Origin: DATJSJ01 sp035504175
GTDB lineage: Bacteria; Pseudomonadota; Alphaproteobacteria; Acetobacterales; Acetobacteraceae
Assembly: GCA_035504175.1 (NCBI GenBank)
Contig: DATJSJ010000060.1
Location: 1-30,402 of the forward strand
Length of the DNA stretch: 30,402 nucleotides
Direction of reading: 5' to 3'
Part shown: one piece after another, positions 24,461 to 30,402 of the stretch
Layout: each line of letters starts with the position of its first letter
Position numbering within the stretch: the first letter of the stretch is position 1
Notes under the pieces: generated by a model
Seen by the model: only the letters and a program-made list of their open reading frames with translations
What the model was told of the DNA's origin: nothing
The model's database searches: none
Made by a program: the position numbers and the translations under genes

Positions 24461-24490
24461 CGGGCAGGGGACAGTCGTCCCCTGCACCCC
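24461..24490. repeat. Truncated REP-like hairpin after ltaE
   Basis: One perfect 8-bp stem (CAGGGGAC 24465-24472, GTCCCCTG 24477-24484) with a 4-base loop is followed by CACCCC, as in the copy at 20824-20880. Only the first hairpin of the element is present. It starts 15 bases after the ltaE stop and may end that transcript. Confidence 0.65.
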
Positions 24491-24512
24491 TTTGACGAAG
24501 AGGAGCATGCGC

Positions 24513-24542
24513 TTGACCGGGATTCGGGGCCTGCGCTGTACT
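24513..24542 (+). promoter_or_regulatory. Candidate sigma-70-type promoter for the ABC transporter
   Basis: TTGACC (24513-24518) and TGTACT (24537-24542) are spaced 18 bases apart, 29 bases before the binding-protein start. The -35 is good and the -10 is weak. A purine-rich GGGGGGA ribosome-binding site lies between it and the ATG. Confidence 0.35.
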
Positions 24543-24571
24543 CCGCGCGGCCACCAAAAAGGGGGGACGCG

Positions 24572-25960
24572 ATGCGAACCAGTGCAGACGCCAGGAACGG
24601 GCGACGCCGGCTCCGGTCGGGGCTCCCCTGGCTCGCTGCGGCGTTGGCGGGCGCCATCGCGGCGTCGGCGCCCGGCGCCACGCTCGCGGCCGGTAACGGC
24701 GACGCCTACGCCGGCAAGCTCACCTACTGGTTCTGGGGGGAGAGCGACATCCCCGGCATCAACAAATGGATGCAGCAGCGCATCGCCGCCTACGAGAAAT
24801 TGCACGCCCAGGTCCAGATCGACTTCGTGCCGCAGGCGACCGATACCCTGATCGGCGCCTTCCGCCTGGCTGCGCAAAGCCACCAGGGACCCGACATCGA
24901 CACGCAATGGGCAACGCTGCCGACGCTGACACCCTACTGGGAGAAGGCGGCGGTTCCGATCTCGGACTACGTCCCGGCCAGCGAAACCGCGCAATGGGTC
25001 GAGACCAGCGAAAACACCGTCGACGGCAAGATCATCGCCGTGCCGATCTACCTGATCGGCGTGCCGCTCGTCTGGAACAAGCAGCTCTTCAAGCGGGCCG
25101 GACTCGATCCGGACAAGGCACCGGCAACCTGGAGCGACTTCCTCGCCGACTGCGCCGCGCTGAAGGCGCACGGCATCACGCCCTTCGGCATGGGCAACAA
25201 GGACGGCTACTTCGGCGCCTGGATGTTCGCGATCTACCTGACCCAGGAACTCGACTCGCTGGGGCAGATCGAATCCGCGATCGGCGACACCGGCCAGTTC
25301 AGCATGGCGCAGTTCGGCGGGCTGCTGCGCAACCTCTACACGATGATGGCCGAGCTGATGCAGAAGGGCTACCTCAACCCCGACGTCGCCTCGCTCGACC
25401 TCAACCAGGGCTGGCAGCTCTTCCCGCAGAAGAAGGCCGCCATGGCCTTCACCACGGACGGCAACGTCCTCGCCTGGGGCAAGGCGATCGGCGAGGCGAA
25501 TATCGGCGTTGCAGAGCCGCCGCGCTGGGGCCACGGCAAGCTCGCCGACGTCTACGACGTGACCCAATCCTCCGACGAGTTCATCACCAGCTGGGCGCCG
25601 GACAAGGCGGCAGCCGCCACCTTCCTCGCCTGGCTGCACACGCCGGACAACCTCAAGGCGCTGTACGCGGAAACCGGTGCCTTCCCGGCCGACAAGCGCT
25701 TCCCCGCCAGCGCCATCACCGATCCGTTGCCACGCCAGCTCTACCAGCTCGACACGGCGAAGCAATCCGTCTGGCTGGAGAACTACCTGCCGCCTCAGGT
25801 CGACAATGACGCCGACCTGCCCGCGGGCGAGCTCATCACCTCGAAATCCGGCACGCCCGACCAGGCGGTCGAGATCTGGAACCGCGTCATCCGCAAGTGG
25901 CGGCTGGAGCAGGTGCCAGCTTTCCACCAATACCAGGCCTGGGCCAAGAGCAATGGCTGA
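24572..25960 (+). CDS. Sugar ABC transporter, periplasmic substrate-binding protein
   Basis: 462 residues, of the family 1 extracellular solute-binding type that captures oligosaccharides or related sugars. A signal peptide covers residues 1 to about 38 (basic RRRLRSG, then Ala-rich core ending TLAAGN). The mature protein begins with the usual LTYWFWGESDIPGINKWMQQ strand, and contains ATDTLIGAFRLAAQ, QGPDIDTQWAT, GKIIAVPIYLIGVPLVWNKQ, FKRAGLDPDKAPATWSDF and GAWMF. QKKAAMAFTTDG follows, as does the C-terminal WAPDKAAAATFLAWLHTPDN. The substrate cannot be read from sequence. It heads an operon with two permease genes and has its own candidate promoter. Confidence 0.92.
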   Translation: MRTSADARNGRRRLRSGLPWLAAALAGAIAASAPGATLAAGNGDAYAGKLTYWFWGESDIPGINKWMQQRIAAYEKLHAQVQIDFVPQATDTLIGAFRLAAQSHQGPDIDTQWATLPTLTPYWEKAAVPISDYVPASETAQWVETSENTVDGKIIAVPIYLIGVPLVWNKQLFKRAGLDPDKAPATWSDFLADCAALKAHGITPFGMGNKDGYFGAWMFAIYLTQELDSLGQIESAIGDTGQFSMAQFGGLLRNLYTMMAELMQKGYLNPDVASLDLNQGWQLFPQKKAAMAFTTDGNVLAWGKAIGEANIGVAEPPRWGHGKLADVYDVTQSSDEFITSWAPDKAAAATFLAWLHTPDNLKALYAETGAFPADKRFPASAITDPLPRQLYQLDTAKQSVWLENYLPPQVDNDADLPAGELITSKSGTPDQAVEIWNRVIRKWRLEQVPAFHQYQAWAKSNG

Positions 25961-26046
25961 GTCCGGACGGCACCCGGCCGGCGCGGCGCTCGCCGCACGG
26001 CCGGGCCGCGGCTGAAACCGCCGGCGCCGGAGGCGGCTCCCTCGGC

Positions 26047-26931
26047 ATGGCGCGCCCGCCCCGCCGCCGGCGGCACGTCCCCTGGGCCTATCTGTTCATC
26101 GCCCCGGCGGTCCTGGCACTCGCCGGCACCTTCGCCTACCCGCTGATCGAGGTCGTCCGCTTCAGCTTCTACTCCGGCTCGCTCGGCGACCTCGTCTTCG
26201 TCGGCACCGCCAACTACCAGGGGCTGTGGGAAGACCCGGTCTTCCTGACCTCGCTGCTGAACAACCTCAAGCTGCTCGCGACCGTGCCGATCATGACAGT
26301 GCTGGCGCTCGCGATCGCGCTGATCCTGAACGCGCAGGTCGCCGGCTGGCGGCAGTACCGGGCGATCGTCTTCCTGCCCTACATCCTGCCGGCGACCGCG
26401 ATCGGCCTCGTCTTCGGCTATCTGCTCGAGGAAGACGGCGTGCTGAACCGGGAACTCCGCGCGCTGCATCTCGGTGTCCTGGCCCGCGACTGGCTCGGGT
26501 CGGCCACGAACGTCGTGCCGACGATCGGCTCGGTGATCATCTGGCAGCAGCTCGGCTTCGGCATCGTCGTCTTCGCCGCCGCCCTGCTCGCCGTGCCGCG
26601 CGAGCTGGTCGAGGCGGCGCGCATCGACGGTGCGACCGGCTGGCAGGTGCAGCGCCTGATCCTGATCCCGCAGATCCGCCGCGTCATCGAGTTCTTCATG
26701 GTGCTCGAGGCGATCACCATCCTGTCCGCGATCTTCACCTACGTCTTCGTGCTGACCAAGGGCGGGCCGGCCGAGGCCTCCAGCATCATCGAATACTACG
26801 TGTTCGAGAACGGCTTCGAGAACGGCGCGATCGGCATCGCCTCGGCCGCCGTGGTGGTGCTGCTCGGGCTCGCCTCGATCCTGATCGGCGCCTATCTGCG
26901 CCTGCGCGCCCGCGCCGCGGAGGCGGGGTGA
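26047..26931 (+). CDS. Sugar ABC transporter permease, MalF/UgpA-type
   Basis: 294 residues, with about six membrane segments starting at PWAYLFIAPAVLALAGTFAY. The EAA loop that docks with the ATPase is EAARIDGATGWQVQRLILIP (from about residue 197). The length and N-terminal AYLFIAPAVL motif fit the first permease of a CUT1 system. It lies 86 bases after the binding-protein gene, and its stop overlaps the second permease's ATG by one base. No good Shine-Dalgarno precedes the chosen ATG, so an alternative upstream non-ATG start is possible. Confidence 0.92.
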   Translation: MARPPRRRRHVPWAYLFIAPAVLALAGTFAYPLIEVVRFSFYSGSLGDLVFVGTANYQGLWEDPVFLTSLLNNLKLLATVPIMTVLALAIALILNAQVAGWRQYRAIVFLPYILPATAIGLVFGYLLEEDGVLNRELRALHLGVLARDWLGSATNVVPTIGSVIIWQQLGFGIVVFAAALLAVPRELVEAARIDGATGWQVQRLILIPQIRRVIEFFMVLEAITILSAIFTYVFVLTKGGPAEASSIIEYYVFENGFENGAIGIASAAVVVLLGLASILIGAYLRLRARAAEAG

Positions 26932-27752
26932 TGCGCCGCCTGCCGGTCGTCGTTTTGCAGCAGCTTCTGCTGATCGGGCTGAGCCTGATCTCGCTCTACC
27001 CGCTCTGGTTCGTCATGCAGACCGCGCTCAAGTCGCGCCAGGCCTATATGGCCGATCCGACCGGGCTGCCGCGCGCGCCGACGCTCGAGAACATAATCGA
27101 GCTGTTCCGGGCGATGCCGTTCGGGCGCTGGACGCTGAACAGCCTGGCGGTGGTGGTCGTGGCGGTCCTGGCGGCGACGCTGATCGCCTCCTTCGCCGCC
27201 TATGCCATCGCCTTCGGACGCTTCGCCGGGCGGCGCCTGTTCTTCAACCTCAACATCGCGCTGATGGCGCTGCCGCCGATCGCGCTGGTCGTGCCGCTGT
27301 TCACGGTGATGGTGCAGGCGGGGCTGATCAACACGCTGCCGTCCGTGATGCTGGTCTATACCGGGCTGTTGATCCCGTTCTCGGTCTTCTTCCTGGTCAA
27401 TTTCTTCCGCGAGCTGCCGTTCGAGCTGATCGAGGCGGCGACGATCGACGGCGCCTCGCCGGCGCGGATCCTGCTGCGCATCGTCATGCCGCTCTCGGTC
27501 GCGACGATGTCGACGCTGGTGATCGTCAATGCGATCTGGGTGTGGAACGAGCTGCTGTTCGCGCTGGTGTTCCTGCAGGATAACAGCCAGCGCACGCTGA
27601 TGGCGGGTCTGACGTTGTTCCAGGGGCGGTATTCCACCGACCAGCCGCTGGTGATGGCGGGTGCGTTTCTCTCGATCCTGCCGCTGGTGGCGCTGTATCT
27701 CGGCAGCCAGTCGTTTTTCGTGCGGGGGATGACGGCGGGGATCGGGAAGTAG
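26931..27752 (+). CDS. Sugar ABC transporter permease, MalG/UgpE-type
   Basis: 273 residues with six predicted membrane segments. The N-terminal LIGLSLISLYPLWFVMQTAL and the periplasmic-side SRQAYMADPTGLPRAPTLEN are typical of the second CUT1 permease. The EAA loop is EAATIDGASPARILLRIVMP. The start overlaps the first permease stop. No ATPase gene follows before the convergent 2H-phosphoesterase-like gene. CUT1 systems often share a remote MsmK/UgpC-type ATPase, so this set is probably functional but depends on a gene elsewhere. Confidence 0.93.
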   Translation: MRRLPVVVLQQLLLIGLSLISLYPLWFVMQTALKSRQAYMADPTGLPRAPTLENIIELFRAMPFGRWTLNSLAVVVVAVLAATLIASFAAYAIAFGRFAGRRLFFNLNIALMALPPIALVVPLFTVMVQAGLINTLPSVMLVYTGLLIPFSVFFLVNFFRELPFELIEAATIDGASPARILLRIVMPLSVATMSTLVIVNAIWVWNELLFALVFLQDNSQRTLMAGLTLFQGRYSTDQPLVMAGAFLSILPLVALYLGSQSFFVRGMTAGIGK

Positions 27753-27772
27753 GGCGACGGGGCGCGGGATGG

Positions 27773-27792
27773 GCCGATTTGGGCTCGGCTTT
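27773..27792 (+). terminator. Weak hairpin terminator after the ABC operon
   Basis: A 5-bp stem (GCCGA 27773-27777, TCGGC 27785-27789) with a 7-base loop is followed by TTTC, about 20 bases after the permease stop. The rest of the 27753-27953 convergent gap shows no gene or clear repeat. Confidence 0.35.
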
Positions 27793-27953
27793 CGCCCCAT
27801 TTTCGTCAGTCGCGCACCACTGGCCGCTTCCGGAAGGCTGTCATTCGGTGCACCCGGACTTTGCGGTCGGGTCCGAGCCTGCTCGTCGAGCCGCATGGAT
27901 CACGAATGGCGCAGTATGAACAGACGAGGGAAAACACGCGGGATTGCCCCGCC

Positions 27954-28676
27954 TCAGGGAGTCACGGTTAGCGCCCTCAGTTCCTTCCGGGCCGTACCAA
28001 AGCTGCCGAGCTGATAGACCGACGCGCCCGCCGCCGAGAACGTGAACGATGCGAATGGCTCAGCCAGCATCCGGTCGAGATAATCCTCGGTTGCAACGCC
28101 GATCGTCACGTGCGGATTGAACCGTTTGCCGGCCGCGTCGGTCGTGAAATGGGCGACATAGTCAATCAGTTCGTCTTGGATATCCCTTCCCTCGTCATCG
28201 CTGAAGAACGCCGCCGAGGTCCCGGTCTTCACGGTGTAGGGGTCAACGGCTGCTATGAGTTCATCTTGCAGCCGATGCAAGTCATCAGTCGGCTCAACTA
28301 CAATTCCGGCAACTCCGAACGGCGGAGCCGGTATATAGTAATACTTGATCGCCTTCAGCGGCCAAGTCAGGGGTTTTTCTTTGGCAAGAACCGCGTTTGC
28401 CGCGGCGAATACCTTGTCTAGAGCTTCCGTCCGGACGAACTGCTGCAACAACGTGATGTGCGGGTGATGCGTCTCATCCAGTGCAAAACCCTTCGGAAAT
28501 GATTTGCGAAGTCGAGCGTTGGCGGCCATCGCGTGCTGAACCATCGTCGCGTCGGGTTCTAACGCGATGTCGATGGCGGTGACCGGGTTCTGTTGCGCGG
28601 CTGCGTTTTGGACGGCCATGACCGCCAATCCTAGCCCGAGCCCGAGGGCCGTAAAGACCTGCAAAGGGTCATGCAT
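27954..28676 (-). CDS. Exported 2H-phosphoesterase-like protein
   Basis: 240 residues. The N-terminus is a hydrophobic signal sequence (VFTALGLGLGLAVMAVQNAAAQQ) with likely cleavage near AAAQQ. The mature part carries two HxT motifs, H73-I-T75 in HHPHITLLQQF and H189-V-T191 in RFNPHVTIGVA, spaced as in the 2H phosphoesterase / LigT fold, which hydrolyses cyclic phosphodiesters of RNA or nucleotides. Most relatives are cytoplasmic, so an exported form is unusual. GGGAGG directly before the ATG fixes the start. Base composition is visibly lower in GC than its neighbours (for example GTATATAGTAATAC near 28330), suggesting recent acquisition. The substrate is unknown. Confidence 0.78.
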   Translation of the reverse strand: MHDPLQVFTALGLGLGLAVMAVQNAAAQQNPVTAIDIALEPDATMVQHAMAANARLRKSFPKGFALDETHHPHITLLQQFVRTEALDKVFAAANAVLAKEKPLTWPLKAIKYYYIPAPPFGVAGIVVEPTDDLHRLQDELIAAVDPYTVKTGTSAAFFSDDEGRDIQDELIDYVAHFTTDAAGKRFNPHVTIGVATEDYLDRMLAEPFASFTFSAAGASVYQLGSFGTARKELRALTVTP

Positions 28677-28743
28677 GGTCCTCCCTCCCTGTGGGTGCTT
28701 GACCCATCCGCGGGTAGCACTAGTGGCCTTCTTGACTTCGTGT

Positions 28744-28758
28744 CAAACGACTCGTTTG
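28744..28758. promoter_or_regulatory. 15-bp perfect dyad upstream of the HAD gene
   Basis: CAAACGA-C-TCGTTTG is a perfect inverted repeat of 7-bp arms around one base, in the 120-base divergent gap between the 2H-phosphoesterase-like and HAD genes. It starts seven bases after a TTGACT at 28732-28737 that could be a -35 box, a placement suited to a repressor site. The matching -10 is weak. Confidence 0.4.
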
Positions 28759-28796
28759 TGTGCGGGTTCAAAGCCCGCTCCGGGCCGGAGGCATCG

Positions 28797-29714
28797 ATGG
28801 CGGACGGTCAGACGCTTCCCTCGTGGCGCGACGGGGCGGCGAAATCCGCGATCCTCGATCTCGTCGCGCGGGTGACGCGGCAAGGCGGCCGCGACTTCGT
28901 GCCGCCGGCCGGGCGCATCGCCACGTTCGACAATGACGGCACACTCTGGTGCGAGCAGCCGCTTCAGGCCCAGCTCCTGTTCGCCTTCGACCGCGTCGCG
29001 CAGTTGGCGGCCGACGACCCGACGCTGCGCGAGCGCCAGCCGTTCAGGGCCGTGCTCGAGCACGATTACAACGCGCTGTTCGGCCTCGGCAAACAGGCGC
29101 TGTTCGAATTGGCGTTCGCGACCCATGCCGGCATGACCGATGAGGCGTTCGAGCAGGCGGCGAGCGCATGGTTCGGGACCGCGCGGCATCCCAAATTCGG
29201 CCGGCCGTTCAAGCAATGCACCTATCGGCCGCAGGTCGAATTGCTGGCCTATCTGCGCGAGAACGGCTTCAAGACCTATATCGTGTCGGCCGGCGGCCTG
29301 GACTTCATGCGCGCGTTCGCGGCGGAGGCGTACGGCATCCCGCGCGAGCAGGTGATCGGCTCCAGCGTCAAACTGCGCTATGAGGTGAGCGACGACCGGG
29401 TTTCGCTCGTGAAGCTGCCCGAGCTCAACAGTTTCGGCGATCGGGAGGTGAAGGCGCTGAACATCGGCCTGCATATCGGCCGCAGACCGCTCCTGGCGTT
29501 CGGCAATTCCGACGGCGATCTCGCGATGCTGCGTTACACGAAGTCCGGTTCAGGGTTGCGGCTCGCGTTGCTTCTCCATCATGATGACGCCGCCCGGGAG
29601 ACGGCCTACGACCGGGAGTTCCGGTTGAGCCCGCTGTCGGAGGCGCTCGACAAGGCTCAGGACTACGGCATCACCGTCGTGAGCATGGAGCGCGACTGGA
29701 ACGTCGTGTTCTGA
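28797..29714 (+). CDS. HAD-superfamily phosphatase, SerB-like
   Basis: 305 residues. HAD motif I is FDNDGTLW (nucleophile D45, D47), motif II is YIVSAGG, and motif IV is FGNSDGDLAML. A helical cap lies between motifs I and II (about residues 60-150). The overall layout resembles the phosphoserine-phosphatase-like branch of HAD proteins, often annotated as haloacid dehalogenase-like hydrolases. The substrate is not evident, and serine synthesis is not implied. GGAG lies six bases before the ATG at 28797. It stands alone upstream of the ribosomal operon. Confidence 0.87.
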   Translation: MADGQTLPSWRDGAAKSAILDLVARVTRQGGRDFVPPAGRIATFDNDGTLWCEQPLQAQLLFAFDRVAQLAADDPTLRERQPFRAVLEHDYNALFGLGKQALFELAFATHAGMTDEAFEQAASAWFGTARHPKFGRPFKQCTYRPQVELLAYLRENGFKTYIVSAGGLDFMRAFAAEAYGIPREQVIGSSVKLRYEVSDDRVSLVKLPELNSFGDREVKALNIGLHIGRRPLLAFGNSDGDLAMLRYTKSGSGLRLALLLHHDDAARETAYDREFRLSPLSEALDKAQDYGITVVSMERDWNVVF

Positions 29715-29811
29715 TCGCCGCAAGGACGGAGCGCGCCTTCGGTCCTCGCCACCCCCTGGACACCCCGCCCCCGATCCGCTACACGCCCGCCCCTCACGAT
29801 GGAACGCGGGA

Positions 29812-29840
29812 GACGGGGCGCGCCGGACGGCGCCCCCGTC
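29812..29840 (+). promoter_or_regulatory. Hairpin in the rplK leader
   Basis: A stem pairs GACGGGGCGC (29812-29821) with GCGCCCCCGTC (29830-29840, one bulged C) around an 8-base loop, 38 bases before rplK. In E. coli the L11-L1 operon is repressed by L1 binding its leader. This hairpin could play that role, or it could terminate upstream transcription; the sequence does not decide. Confidence 0.3.
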
Positions 29841-29878
29841 GCATGCACCGCGGTCCCGGGGCAGAAGGAGGCCCTCGG

Positions 29879-30313
29879 ATGGCGAAGAAGATCGTCGGCT
29901 ACGTCAAGCTGCAGATCCCGGCCGGCAAGGCCAACCCGTCCCCGCCCGTCGGCCCGGCACTCGGCCAGCGCGGCCTGAACATCATGCAGTTCTGCAAGGA
30001 GTTCAACGCCGCGACCCAGGCCATGGAGCCCGGCATGCCGGTCCCGGTGGTGATCACCGCCTATGCCGACCGCAGCTTCAGCTTCATCACCAAGACTCCG
30101 CCCAACACCTATTTCCTGATGAAGGCGGCGAAGCTCGACAAGGGCAGCACCGCCGCCGGCAAGGGCAGCCCGATCGGCCAGGTCACGACCAGCCAGCTCC
30201 GCGAGATCGCCGCGCAGAAGATGAAGGACATGAACGCCAACGACGTCGAGGGCGCGGTCCGCATGCTGGCCGGCTCCGCCCGCTCGATGGGCCTGACCGT
30301 GGTGGAGGGCTGA
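29879..30313 (+). CDS. rplK: 50S ribosomal protein L11
   Basis: 144 residues, full length. L11 binds 23S rRNA at the GTPase-associated centre. The N-terminal domain has VGYVKLQIPAGKANPSPPVG followed by PALGQRGLNIMQFCKEFN. The C-terminal RNA-binding domain has FITKTPPNTYFLMKAA, and the end is MLAGSARSMGLTVVEG. AAGGAG at 29865-29870 is eight bases before the ATG. It is followed at once by rplA, the usual order. Confidence 0.98.
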   Translation: MAKKIVGYVKLQIPAGKANPSPPVGPALGQRGLNIMQFCKEFNAATQAMEPGMPVPVVITAYADRSFSFITKTPPNTYFLMKAAKLDKGSTAAGKGSPIGQVTTSQLREIAAQKMKDMNANDVEGAVRMLAGSARSMGLTVVEG

Positions 30314-30316
30314 GCC

Positions 30317-30402
30317 ATGGCGAAGAAGGGCAAGCGCCTGCGCGCCGGCTACGCCGCCTTCGACCACAGCCGCTATTACCCGCTGCCGGAAGCGGTGCAG
30401 CT
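30317..30402 (+). CDS. rplA: 50S ribosomal protein L1, 3'-truncated by the window edge
   Basis: 28 residues are visible, beginning three bases after the rplK stop. The sequence MAKKGKRLRAGYAAFDHSRY, then YPLPEAVQ, matches the N-terminus of L1, which binds 23S rRNA at the E-site stalk and autoregulates the operon in E. coli. The rest lies outside the window. Confidence 0.93.
   Translation, partial: MAKKGKRLRAGYAAFDHSRYYPLPEAVQ

Noticed and set aside
24188..25930. 580-codon minus-strand open frame opposite the ltaE end and sugar-binding protein
   Set aside because: No domain signature; the plus strand has a signal peptide and solute-binding motifs.
28755..28785. T-arm-like hairpin GCGGG-TTCAAAG-CCCGC suggesting a tRNA gene or remnant
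   Set aside because: No matching 5' acceptor strand, D-arm or anticodon arm upstream and no CCA end, so not a tRNA gene. A short 3' remnant left by integration remains possible but is unsupported.

Overview
The window looks like chromosome of a high-GC alphaproteobacterium, most likely Rhodospirillales and probably Acetobacteraceae. The grounds are uniformly GC-rich codon use, a gene order (erpA, dgt, argS, SPOR, nagZ, scpA, scpB, tatB, tatC, serS ... DUF815 ATPase, yajC ... phytoene-synthase-like) that I recall as typical of alphaproteobacteria, and several copies of a GC-rich double-hairpin intergenic repeat that I associate with acetic-acid-bacteria relatives. This placement is inference; no marker RNA is present.

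Layout. 1-1777: 3'-part of ilvD and a small exported W-x2-GHW repeat protein. 1904-3044 (minus): erpA then xthA. 3161-6244: dgt and argS, separated by an inverted pair of repeats. 6246-12978: a dense co-directional run, SPOR protein, nagZ, M50 protease, scpA, scpB, tatB, tatC, serS; several starts overlap the preceding stop. 13204-19472: accessory block with an uncharacterised HExxE protein, then three genes coupled by stop/start overlaps (short MntP-like membrane protein, divergent GH13 amylase-like protein, TRASH-like/PQQ-type propeller fusion), then a SAM methyltransferase with an N-terminal Cys4 ribbon. 19504-21487: DUF815 ATPase (minus), yajC (plus), Fe-type sodB (minus). 21702-24446: degenerate squalene/phytoene synthase-like protein, slipin, threonine aldolase. 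24572-27752: sugar-type ABC transporter (binding protein plus two permeases, no ATPase). 27954-28676 (minus): an exported 2H-phosphoesterase-like protein of lower GC. 28797-29714: HAD phosphatase. 29879-30402: rplK and the start of rplA.

Most genes are housekeeping: branched-chain amino acid synthesis, Fe-S assembly, DNA repair, dNTP control, two tRNA synthetases, peptidoglycan recycling, chromosome condensation, Tat and Sec export, oxidative defence, ribosome. The least understood part is 13204-18256. It sits where many alphaproteobacteria carry surE-pcm-peptidase genes, and its translationally coupled genes have no obvious shared pathway. Two further departures from the usual order are tatB without an adjacent tatA, and yajC without following secD/secF.

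No stretch over 300 bases lacks a gene. The largest gaps are 12979-13203 (an operator-like repeat and the ribosome-binding site of the next gene), 21488-21701 (nothing clear) and 27753-27953 (a weak terminator). No tRNA, rRNA, CRISPR array, insertion sequence or complete prophage gene was seen.
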